The notes under the pieces were generated by a model that searched no databases, was not told the DNA's origin, and saw nothing but the letters and a program-made list of their open reading frames with translations. The translations under genes were made by a program, and so were the position numbers. 64,000 nt of DNA from Citrus sinensis. Lineage: Eukaryota; Streptophyta; Magnoliopsida; Sapindales; Rutaceae. This document shows positions 10,709 to 21,157 of the stretch, piece by piece; the stretch's first letter is position 1; the number at the start of each line of letters is the position of its first letter. The stretch is from the NCBI RefSeq assembly GCF_022201045.2, contig NC_068561.1, forward strand, positions 21,892,501-21,956,500, in the 5' to 3' direction.

Positions 10709-13700
10709 ATGGAGTCGCTCCAACTGTGGTCGCCTCCCTCTCCACTGTTCCGCCCGTACCGCAACAAACGGCCCCTACCGTTCTCGAACGGCTCTGTCCG
10801 AATTAAAATGCCAGTAATCAGGGCCGCGCTGTCCAAACCGACGGCGGAGATCACGCCGTCCGTTTCTTCCCGTGAAACTACATTACATTCTCAATCCCCG
10901 CCACCTCCTACTGCCCGGAAAGTTTCGCCGAATTCTTTGCAGTATCCATCCGGTTATCTCGGGTCCGTACCGGACCGCGCAGAGAACGTTGATGGCGCCA
11001 AGGACGGAGACAACATTGTCGATGCCATGAGTTATTTGACCAACATACTCTCGTCAAAGGTCTATGATGTGGCCATTGAATCTCCCTTACAGTTCGCGCC
11101 AAAATTGTCGGAGAGATTAGGCGTTAAGCTTTGGCTTAAGAGAGAAGATTTACAACCTGTAAAGTTCTTTTAGTCCTTTTCTTTTTCTTTATACGTATAT
11201 ACTTTTTATTTATTTATAAAATGCTATAACATGCTGCTTGAAATCTTCAGTGTTACCTCATCCTATTTGTTTTTACTATAATTACGAGCATATGTTTTTT
11301 GAATTTGTGACTTTTATTTAATTTTAATTCTTGTTTTGCTTAATTAAATGGTCCGGGAGTATTTATTTCTCAGTAATTAATTATTTTTCAATTTCCTTAA
11401 CAACTTTAAGCTTCATCTAAGTTTAAAAGAATTTACTAATCCAGAAATGAGAGTTATTTTTGTTTTTTTAAATATCCGTTCCTATTTCTTAAAATAAATC
11501 TTTAGTTCACTGAGCTTCAGTATTTTCAGTATGATTAATTCCGCTGTCTCGATTTTCCAATCTCTTAACATTCTTGTTTGACTCATGCATTGGTTCTTTT
11601 TTTTTTTTTTTTTTCCCTTCAGAAAAAATCTACGTCCTCTTTAGTTGTTTGCTCTTGGATACTTGATTAATGAGCTCCTAATATTTGATGGAGTGGGGTC
11701 ATTTGTTTTTGTGACTTGGAATTCTACTTGACCTTGGAATTGTCAGAAATACACTTAAATTGATGTTATTTTTTATTAGCAATTCTTTTTTGAATATTAT
11801 CTCCCCTAAATATATGCTAAAATGAACAATATATTCCAAGTTTAATCCAAACAGTAAATTCAAACTATATGAATTTTTGGGTATATTATATTTAAACATT
11901 TGATGTTCTTTAAAATTAGAATTTCAATCTAAGTCAAGGTTTGTGTGTTTAGATGCAAACAAAGCTTATCTGTGAGAATGTGGTCATCGCTTTGATTAAT
12001 CAATTAGCAGCACTTTCTCATTCAAATTGATCTGTTGAGGAGAAAATATTTATGTTATCAAATTAATTTATGGATGTGATGAATTGGATTTATAGGTTTT
12101 CTCATTCAAGCTCCGTGGAGCATATAACATGATGTCCAAACTTTCAAAGGATCAATTGCAAAGAGGAGTTATCTGCTCATCAGCTGGAAATCATGCCCAA
12201 GGCGTTGCATTGTCTGCCAAGACATTAGGCTGTGATGCAGTGATTGTTATGCCAGTTACCACACCAGAAATCAAGGTGCGTTTTCTTTTGACATTGTTAG
12301 TGCTGATTGTGGAATGAAATTGTGCTTTGTTATCTAATGATGATCTTATTCTACAGTGGCAATCGGTTGAGAGACTGGGTGCCAAAGTTGTTCTTGTAGG
12401 GGATTCATATGATGAAGCACAGGCATACGCTAAAAACCTTGCCAGAGAAGAGGCTCGTACATTTATTCCTCCTTTTGATCACCCAGATGTTATTATAGGG
12501 CAAGGAACAGTTGGTATGGAAATTATACGTCAAATGCAAGAACCATTGCATGCGATCTTTGTGCCTGTTGGGGGTGGTGGACTAATTGCTGGCATTGCTG
12601 CTTATGTAAAGAGAGTTTCAACACAGGTTTGTTGGTTATAGTGTAAGAATTTGTTGGCAATCTCCATTTGGAAACTTTTTTCCTACACGATGATAGTGTT
12701 TGAAGACCTTAGTGCTGAACTTCTTTCTTTCCCTTTATATGTGTGTGTGTGTGTGTGTAAATTTGCTTTTGCGGATGCCGTCTAGTGAAGATGGTAAAAT
12801 CTCTTGTGTTGAAAATAAGAGGTCTGGAGTTCGACCTTGTTAACATGGGTTGGGAGGGGATTGGGGTAGCTGTTAGGCTAAACAATAAATATATATAATT
12901 TTGCTTCTCATCCTTAGGAGATTTTTTAAATTGAAGTGTCATTGGTTTCAGCTGGACGCTTAACTCATTGTCACCTGAGTAGAAATTGAAATGGACTAAT
13001 TTAGATGTTTCTATGCAGAGCATGAATAGACCTTGGCTTGTTGAACATCTTTACTTGGTGTTTAGTCTAGCTTGATTGGGCTTGGGTAATGCAACCTTTA
13101 TAATCTTTCATTTTGGCAAATGTATCATAACACAAATTTGTGCAACTTTTCTATACTAGTTACCAACTTTGATTTTACTTGAAAGAACAATATGGTTATG
13201 GGCTTGAGTTGTTGATATGGTTTACCTTTAACACATAAGACAATGACCTTTTGATTTTGTTTGAAACAAAAAGATTGCTACTTTCCACCATATAATACTT
13301 TCTGAAATTTTGGTTCTGTTATTCTCAACTATAATCTTGATCCTTAATGCTGGAGTCAGCAGGATTCGGATTGCTCCCAAGCCTCTAGACCTCACAAGAT
13401 ATTCATCTTTTAGTAATCCATATCAAATCTCTCTCCACTCCACTACCCTTAGACATTCAGTTTTTAGGTCCCCACTTTGTGAATTTCTCATTTTTCACTG
13501 ACTTGATCATTACTTGCTACTCATAAATTATCCAATCATATATCATATTTATAAATTTTTCTTGGACGCTCTCAATTCATCCGTTTTACTAGAATCCTTT
13601 TTATATTCTGAGCCACTCCCCAACCCCTGCTCACTTTCCATATTCATCTGTTGAATATGAATTATGATCTTATAGATCCGAATTTCTGTTGAAAATGGTT

Positions 13701-16700
13701 TTAGGGAAAGTTTTATTTCAGAGGGCGTGGCAAATCAAGATATTGTTTTTCTGCCATTTTATTTGAATTTTCATTTTGCTGCCTGTTGCTTACGAAATTA
13801 GACCATCCATCTAGGCCACTGAATGTGATATTGTTGATGCAGGTGAAAATTATTGGAGTGGAGCCCTATGATGCAAATGCAATGGCATTATCTCTACATC
13901 ATGGTGAGAGAGTGATGTTGGACCATGTTGGTGGTTTTGCAGATGGTGTAGCTGTTAAAGAGGTTGGTGAAGAAACCTTCCGCATATGCAAGGAATTGGT
14001 AGATGGTGTAGTTCTTGTAAGCCGCGATGCCATTTGTGCCTCCATAAAGGTACAGCTTCTTTCAGGTTTTGGAGCTTACATGCATTTGCCCCTCTCTTTG
14101 TTAGTTTTTTTTTAATTATTTTTTCTTTTTTAAGTGAGGGTTTTACACTTGGGAAAATAGAATAAAGCTTCTCAGTCTCCATTCAACACCAACCCTCCCC
14201 AACCCCAGTTGTTGTCAGTGTTTATTTTGTTGAAATGAAAAATCTTATGGTTCGTTTGTAAGCCGTGCCTCTATAATAAGAAAAGCATTTCATTTGAAAC
14301 GATGGCCATCTTCATTTGAAATGATGGCCATCATGAGATGAATCTCTTTTTCTTTCTATAAGAAGTTACATAACAAGGGCAAGCACATATGCATGGAGTG
14401 TGCATACTGGAATATAGAAGTTTCGGCGCCTGTTGCTTAACAAATGTCAATTCTGGTTTGCAGGACATGTTTGAGGAGAAAAGGAGCATTTTAGAACCTG
14501 CAGGTGCCCTTGCCCTTGCCGGAGCCAAAGCATATTGTAAATATTATGGCCTTAGCGGAAAAAATGTTGTAGCAATAACCAGTGGAGCAAACATGAACTT
14601 TGATAAACTGAGGGTGGTGACAGAACTTGCCAATGTTGGTAGGCAACAGGAAGCTGTGTTTGCAACTGTCATGCCAGAGCAGTCCGGGAGTTTCAAACAA
14701 TTTTGTGAACTTGTAAGTTAACATACCTAGACAAACTCTCTAAATTCCTCAAGCTAAAGGTCTTGTTTTGAACTGTAAATCATGATGGTTGGCAGTTGGG
14801 GCCTATGAATATCACTGAGTTCAAATACCGATTTAGTTCTGATAAAGCAGCTGTGGTTCTCTACAGGTTAGTGATTTTCCTTCTGTATCAACAATATAAA
14901 AGTACTCAATCCTTCTGTTAATTAAAATTATTCCTGGTATATTTTTGTCTACTAATACTCAGACCTTCAGAATCCAGATAATTTTTGTTTTTGTTTTTTT
15001 TTTTCTGAATAATTTGGAAATTCCTACTAATCTATGACTGCACTTTGGTGGTTTCTTAACCGAAAAAACATTAAACATCATCTGGATGTTGTATGTAGTG
15101 TTGGCGTTCACACGGTTGCTGAACTTGAAGCAATGCAAGAGCGAATGGAGTCTTCTCAACTTAAAACCTACAATCTCACACAAAGTGACTTGGTTAAAGA
15201 TCACCTGAGATATTTGGTAATTGCACTTTAAACTCTTTTATCAAGTATCTTTTCTAAGTTAAACCAATATGATTAGGTTTCTCTTATTTGAATAAGATGT
15301 CGATTATCCATTATGTTAAACCTAATAGATAAATTAGGTTTATCTTTTAGACTACGCCTTAAATGTATTTCTTTTGAAAGCTCGTGAATGAGGAAAATAA
15401 TGATGTCTTGATTATATTTCTTGCTTTTCTCATCTTCTGTTCTGCTTCTCTCTATATTCCACCTCACCAAACTGTGCCTTATTCTGCTCTTTCTCATTCT
15501 CTCTACTTCCTCTCTCCAATTTTTGACTTCTATCTTGAATCTCTATTTTCTCTATTCTGTGATTCTTTTTGTCCAACATGAGAATGTTAGTTTAAATTTT
15601 TGTGCATCGTTATTAAGAAACTACGAGGAATTGTGTTAAAAAATTTTCATTGGTCGAGCGAGCTAATGTTTGGTTACTAAGGTCAATGATGTGCTTTCAA
15701 TGTTTGTGATTTTTATTTGAACTTACAGTTGCATTTTGGCTGCTGACTCTCCACCATAATCTTAATTAATTGGGCCGTACAATCCTGATAGGACTTAGGG
15801 CTAAATTAGGGCTGACTTTTATTGATTAAATCAAAAGAAAACAAACAATCAATCCTGACCTACAATTCGAGAGGTAGGTCAATCTCTCCCAAAACTCCTA
15901 ATGGTTCCTAATACCAGACAAAACTCAACATAGACCCTAAATGACTCCATAATCTCTTATTTATAGCTAAACCCTAATTAATAACAAAGTTATTAAATTG
16001 CCCCTGCCCCTAAAATTACTAAACAGCCCCTGCCCCTTTATATTTTGCGCCTAACATAAGTTTTCATGGGTCTAACATTACTCCCCTCCCAAAAAGACAC
16101 CTTGTCCTCAAGGTGGAATCCAAGAAACTGCTGTTGTGCTCTTATCCGCAATCCTCTGTGCCAACTCCATTGACTCCCCTAACCCTCTTGGCCTTAGCAA
16201 GCGTAGCGCGGCTCGAATTTCTGGCTTTGGTCCCTTCATAAAATTCCCTTCCAACACTGCCTCTGAGATGTCCCCTAGACGTCCCGACAACAGCTCAACC
16301 TTTTTTCTATACTCCATGACTGTTTTCTCTTGGATCAGGACAAAAAATTGTTCGTGCAAATCTCCCTCTTGAGTGGCCCGAAACCTCTCCAACAGCCGGT
16401 CCTTAAATTCACCCCACGGCCTCAATGGTTGTTGTTCCCGCCACTGAAACCACATAAGGGTCTTTCCCTCCAAACATAATGCAGCCGCCATCAATTTTTC
16501 CCCTTCCGAGAGTCCATTGATGGCGAAATAGCGCTCTACCCTATACACCCATCCATAGGCATCCTCGCCTTCGAAAATGAGCATTTTTAGTTTCCTTACC
16601 CCAAAATCGGCTCCAAATTGAGTCAGCCCCGCCCAATTTCGCGCCATTGAAGATCCCCAACTTCCCGAATCTACTCCATTTTCCGCAAATCCCGAAGACC

Positions 16701-19142
16701 CAGCCCACAATTCTCCTTGCCCAGCCCCATATTGGGCTGAAATCCCTCGCCCAACTGCATTCTGGTCATAACGGCTCTCTTTCTCATCGGTAACCCTTCC
16801 TCCTAGCCATCCGCCCCTAAATCCGACCTGTCCAGACCCAAAACCGCCCTGCACAGGCCTAAATCCAGCCTGCCCCGGCCCACAACAGCCCTGCCCGGCC
16901 TGCCTTGGCCCAAAACGGCCCTGCCCAGCCCAAAATTTGGCCTGCCTAGGCCGTGAGTCACCCCCAAACGCTGCCGAGTCGCCAAGCCCGGCCACCCCCG
17001 ACTCCCGTGCGCCCCAATCTGATGCTGAAACACCGATTCCCAACCCTAAACTGCCTCCTCCAACCGCGTAACCCTCAGATCCACAGCCCCCAGCCGCAAC
17101 CCAGCCTCCTTCGCCACGCCCAACGCCAGGAAAGGCTCCCCTAGGCCGTAAGTCCCCTAGGCTGACCTCCTCGCCACCAAATCCGCCGTGAACTCTTGCC
17201 CCTAGCTGAGTAAGACTGGTGGTTTTCAGCCCTCCACCCTTTGTGCCGTCACCGAGCACGGGTTTCGTGTCGCCAGATCCTTCTCCCGCCACACTGCCTT
17301 GGCCTGTTGATATTGCCAGTGGTGGGTTGAGGTGAAGTTCTATTAATTTCAGCAACATGGCTTCAAGGGATGAAAATTTTTGTTGAACGCTATTAAATCG
17401 CTCGTCAATGGTGGCCTTGAGCAATCCAATCTCCGCTTCCAATTTTTCTTCAAGCACGTCCACTTTCTTTGCTGCCATTATCTCAGGATTCTTGCTCTGA
17501 TACCACTTTGATAGGACTTAGGGCTAAATTAGGGCTGACTTTTATTGATTAAATCAAAAGAAAACAAACAATCAATCCTGACCTACAATTCGAGAGGTAG
17601 GTCAATCTCTCCCAAAACTCCTAATGGTTCCTAATACCAGACAAAACTCAACATAGACCCTAAATGACTCCATAATCTCTTATTTATAGCTAAACCCTAA
17701 TTAATAACAAAATTACTAAACAGCCCCTGCCCCTAAAATTACTAAACAGCCCCTCCCCCTTTATATTTTGCGCCTAACATAAGTTTTCATGGGTCTAACA
17801 AATCCCTGCAAAAATGGACCCGAGTATAACAAAATCTTGAAAGAGGTTCTTTCTGTTTTCATTGAAGCTTGAAAAGGAGCTCTGCAAAGCTCTGAATGGA
17901 AAGGCTCTCTAATTTAGTGCTAAAGGTGGTTTTATATTCTATTATAGATGCTTCATTGTCTCTGAAATATTAACTGCTTAACATGTCCATAGAAATCTTG
18001 AAAGAGGTTCTTTTTCTTTTTATTGAAGCTTGAAAAAGAGCTCTGTGAAGTTCTGAATGGAAAGGCTCTCTAATTTAGAGAAGAAATGGTGTTATGTTCT
18101 ATTGTAGACGCCCCATATTCCTAGAAAAATTGTATTATTTGCTTTAAAATTTTGTCACACTTGACCATCCCTTGTCTGGTTATATCCAGGATCTAATTAT
18201 TCCTTCTTGTTCAAGTGCTTAAGCATGAAAATTGAGTATGTTCTCCAGTGCTAAATAACACCCATGTTATGTGGATTCTAATTCTTGTTATGTCCATTAA
18301 TTGATTTCTTGGTTGCTTGATGAAAGAGTACCATGCACTTGCAAGTGAAAATTTTAAATTAGATGATCAATCACGAGAACAATAGATCGATCATTACTTT
18401 TCCCTTTCATTTGAGAGGGAATAAAAATACTTCGGGTGACTACTGATAGAGTAGTTATTTACTAATTGTGTCCCAACAGCGGCAGCTGAGATGCTCTTTC
18501 ATGTTTCCTGGTTGTCTCCTGCTCCTCTCAACTTGTCCTTATATTACTCATGTTTATGTGAGAGATCCCCACAGTAAATGCCCAATGTCCAATGCCTAAG
18601 TATTATTTCATAACAATGCAATAAATAATTATCAAATAATAATAAAACAACCCGGCCATCCTTCAAACACGAGAAAGCAGAAGTGACCCTCTTTTATCAT
18701 TTGTTCGCATAGTGAACAATCTTTCTTGTTGGCTGCATTATGACTTGAGTTCGAATCATTCTGGTTTTCTTTCAGATGGGGGGCAGATTAAGTGTTGAAA
18801 ACGAGGTCCTTTGTCGTTTTATTTTCCCTGAGCGGCCTGGTTCTTTGATGAAGTTCTTGGATGCTTTCAGTCCGCGTTGGAATATTAGCTTGTTCCATTA
18901 CCGTGGTCAGGTGTGCATCTGAACACTTTTTTGTTCAATAAATTTTAGTTTATTCAATTTTCAATGATCGATCGTGACATTTCTCCTGCAACCTGCAACA
19001 GGGTGAAACCGGTGCCAACATATTAGTAGGAATCCAGGTTCCAGAGAATGAGCTGGCTGAGTTTCACGGTCATGCCAACAGGCTTGGATATGATTATGCA
19101 GTTGTAACTGATGACAACAACTTCGAGCTTTTGATGCACTGA
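10709..19142 (+). CDS. OMR1: Threonine deaminase/dehydratase, biosynthetic, chloroplastic
   Basis: This enzyme converts L-threonine to 2-oxobutanoate plus ammonia, the first committed step to isoleucine, in plastids. Nine exons join in frame to 606 aa: 10709-11158, 12096-12275, 12357-12626, 13843-14049, 14464-14712, 14796-14866, 15099-15216, 18776-18910, 19002-19142. The start is the first ATG (MESLQLWS); the in-frame TTG upstream is ignored. Residues 1 to about 95 are Ser/Pro/Arg-rich, as expected for a transit peptide. SFKLRGAYN contains the PLP lysine (Lys155), followed by SSAGNHAQG (178-186) and the GGGG phosphate loop (282-285). Residues about 433-606 are two ACT-like regulatory modules for isoleucine feedback; the Arg in LFHYRGQGETGAN, in the region where feedback-resistant Arabidopsis omr1 alleles map, is intact. 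Intron 3 carries a SINE and intron 7 (3.56 kb) an LTR element; coding sequence looks functional. Confidence 0.95.
12739..12758 (+). repeat. (GT)n microsatellite in threonine deaminase intron 3
   Basis: A run of about nine GT dinucleotides just upstream of the SINE. It is a simple length-variable repeat with no coding effect. Confidence 0.9.
12769..12899 (+). mobile_element. tRNA-derived SINE in intron 3
   Basis: A box A-like TAGTGAAGATGG (about 12784-12795) is followed about 40 bp on by a box B-like GGAGTTCGACC (12826-12836), the spacing of a pol III promoter. The element ends in an A/T-rich tail. TTTGCTT flanks it at 12762-12768 and 12900-12906, a likely short target duplication. The family is not identified. 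Confidence 0.5.
15786..16077 (-). repeat. 3' LTR of the gag-only retrotransposon
   Basis: A 292-bp LTR that is nearly identical to 17509-17800. The differences are four bases clustered near AAAGTTATTAAATTG and one in the second CCCCTGCCCC run. Inside, a short unit (TTACTAAACAGCCCCTGCCCC) is tandemly doubled, which may have promoted local conversion. Confidence 0.93.
16108..17478 (-). CDS. Gag-like protein of the LTR retrotransposon
   Basis: An intact 456-aa frame starts at ATG 17478, just inside the 5' LTR and primer-binding site. Residues about 5-45 form a coiled coil ([20 protein letters not shown]). Residues about 60-290 are a Gly/Gln-rich low-complexity region with repeated [17 protein letters not shown] units. 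Residues about 300-430 match the Retrotrans_gag fold ([19 protein letters not shown], then [10 protein letters not shown]). No CCHC zinc knuckle is visible. The frame ends (SWIPP) about 30 bp before the 3' LTR, so pol is completely missing. Gag normally assembles the particle that packages element RNA; here it may help mobilise the element using polymerase supplied in trans. Confidence 0.88.
   Translation of the reverse strand: MAAKKVDVLEEKLEAEIGLLKATIDERFNSVQQKFSSLEAMLLKLIELHLNPPLAISTGQGSVAGEGSGDTKPVLGDGTKGGGLKTTSLTQLGARVHGGFGGEEVSLGDLRPRGAFPGVGRGEGGWVAAGGCGSEGYAVGGGSLGLGIGVSASDWGARESGVAGLGDSAAFGGDSRPRQAKFWAGQGRFGPRQAGQGCCGPGQAGFRPVQGGFGSGQVGFRGGWLGGRVTDEKESRYDQNAVGRGISAQYGAGQGELWAGSSGFAENGVDSGSWGSSMARNWAGLTQFGADFGVRKLKMLIFEGEDAYGWVYRVERYFAINGLSEGEKLMAAALCLEGKTLMWFQWREQQPLRPWGEFKDRLLERFRATQEGDLHEQFFVLIQEKTVMEYRKKVELLSGRLGDISEAVLEGNFMKGPKPEIRAALRLLRPRGLGESMELAQRIADKSTTAVSWIPP
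17509..17800 (-). repeat. 5' LTR of the gag-only retrotransposon
   Basis: 292-bp LTR adjoining the primer-binding site (17494-17505), followed on its outer side by the AATCC target duplication at 17801-17805. Transcription from it would run leftward, antisense to threonine deaminase. Confidence 0.93.
17832..18120. repeat. Tandem duplication in threonine deaminase intron 7
   Basis: Copies start at 17832 and 17993 (period 161 bp). Both read AAATCTTGAAAGAGGTTCTT, then ATTGAAGCTTGAAAA, then TGAATGGAAAGGCTCTCTAA. They are diverged by several percent and are non-coding. Confidence 0.85.
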
Positions 19143-21157
19143 TTAGAGCTTGTCGTGTGATATTAGCTCTCAGTTGGATTGCACAAGTAGACACGCTCAA
19201 TTAGTCAGAGAGAGAAAGGAAGAGAGGAAGAGGAAAAGCAAAGGGCCTCTAGAATCTAGATACCCTTAATTAGTCGAGAAGACGGGAATCATGTCTTTAC
19301 ACATGAGATGGTATTCCCTCCTAGTTTGCATTTAATAATATTATGGTGTCGTCTGCTCTCGGGAAGAGGCGGTGCCTTTCTAGTTCTATGACTGTTCCAT
19401 CTAATGTTTTGACTTTTGATCTTCAGCATAATGTACTTCACTAGCTATGAAAACTTGAGCCTGATGGGCTTTGAGCTTTTAGTGAAGTTCTGCATTTAGA
19501 TCGTAGCTCCTCCCGAAGATTTCATTGGGTTAGTGATTTTTGTCGATACGATTTGTATCATTTGAGCTCTTGACAACAATAATTCCATTTAGTGTTTATT
19601 AATTGTGCGCGTTGTTACTGTAGTTATCAGTTTGAAATTGGAAATTATGCAATTCCTGTCTAATTATTGGATTATCTGAGCAACCCGATGGTGGTTTTGA
19701 TTTGGATATTTCCTGCGTCTGGGAGCAATAACTATTAACATGCAAAGTTTGTTTTCAAAACAAAATTTGGTCGAAAACCTAGTTGTGTTATTTTGGAAAG
19801 TTTGCCTCACGGCACCACAACGTCCATAGAAATAAAGACAGTCGGGGTTTTGTGCACTATAAATACTTTGGTTTGTAACATTTTTGCATTGTAGACAAAT
19901 GGCAAAGAATCCTCTTCGTACTGTGGTTTTTTTAAAAACAAATATTTACACTATTGTTTCAGTGACAATTACAAGTAAACTTATTTCAGCAGACAATTGC
20001 AACTACACATACTGGAACTATAATTTTACATACATTAAATTATATGAAACACTCATCCAAATCATCTACCCTCATTAATGAGGGTTATTGAGGGAGAATG
20101 AATTTCTAGAGACTTAAATCGTTGCTCTCACAAGAACAAGTGGTCCACCACTCGACTAGAGACCCAGTGACATCTTCTTCGTACTGTTAAATTGTTGATT
20201 TGCTAATCAAAGGCGAATGACAAAAGGATATATTCGTACGGATTCTATGCGGTATTTTAATACTTAAAATCGCTTGAATTTGATGAATCTTATACTATTG
20301 GTATTGGGATGTGCTTAATAAGAACTAGATCCTTCAAGCTTTAACCAATAAAGCCTTGTGAGATGCGAACGCATAGGGGTGCTCTTCAGATGTTGATGTT
20401 GATATTGGTAAAGCTTTGAATATTGGTATGGTTTTAGGGACGATGCTATGTAGCACAGCCATCCTAACATGGCAGGTCATATCTTCTGGCCATTTGAGAT
20501 AATAAAATCAACACGCATCCACGAACGTAATGTGCAATTTGATGACACTTGTGCCATGCAAAGAAAAGAAATAGGTGGTGACTACTAAACAAAGTAAGAT
20601 TTATGTTATGCTTACCTTGGTAGCCACGCACTTATCCAAGAAAATTTTAACAAATTCTTGGATTTACATATATTTTCTTGGGTCAAAATCTTTAGTAATT
20701 GTTGGGAAGAATTTATGAGTACAATTTGTTCAAGGCGCGATGCCATGGCACATTGTGTATAACGTGAGTTTGCTATGGACAAAACAAGCAATCTTCACTC
20801 TTATAAAGTAGCTCAAATCCTCAAACTTTAACCGAGTGTTTCGTCACCTCCCCCAAAGCAAATTCAGAATTGATAAATTTTCTGAACAAAACAATAACAC
20901 TTTTGGTTAGCCTAATAAAGATAGAATAACATAGAGGACAGAATTCATGGCCTTTATGAGGTGCTAAACATGCATCCTTTCCAGGAAATGTTCAGCTTTA
21001 TTGGAACCACGCTATCTTCAGACACTTGATTATCACTTTGACCATCGCATTGGCTCCCATTATTAAATTCTTCCCCACACCACCGCCTTCCTCTTCACCT
21101 CATTCACTATAATTTTGCTTCTCTCTTTTACTTTCTTGTGTTTGAAGAACAAAGAAA
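19143..21157. other. 3' flank of threonine deaminase and GDSL promoter
   Basis: The first few hundred bases are probably 3' UTR. The rest has no convincing coding sequence, RNA gene or mobile-element terminus. A short CT-rich leader precedes the GDSL start codon. Confidence 0.5.

Larger units (their letters stand above)
15786..17800 (-). mobile_element. Gag-only LTR retrotransposon (TR-GAG type) in intron 7
   Basis: Two 292-bp direct repeats (15786-16077 and 17509-17800) begin TGATAGG and end TCTAACA and differ at about five positions. AATCC is duplicated at 15781-15785 and 17801-17805. On the minus strand TGGTATCAGAGC (17505-17494), complementary to the initiator-Met tRNA 3' end, lies 3 nt from the 5' LTR, and GGGAGGGGAGTAA (16090-16078) is the polypurine tract next to the 3' LTR. 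The interior encodes only a Gag-like protein; no protease, reverse transcriptase, RNase H or integrase is present. This matches the TR-GAG class of non-autonomous Gypsy-derived elements. It lies antisense to the host gene. Confidence 0.93.

Noticed and set aside
10606-10854. Minus-strand open frame over threonine deaminase exon 1
   Set aside because: Antisense shadow of a GC-rich transit-peptide exon; no domain.
16136-17144. Plus-strand open frames inside the retrotransposon
   Set aside because: Antisense shadows of the Gly/Pro-biased gag frame, which alone fits LTR and primer-site polarity.
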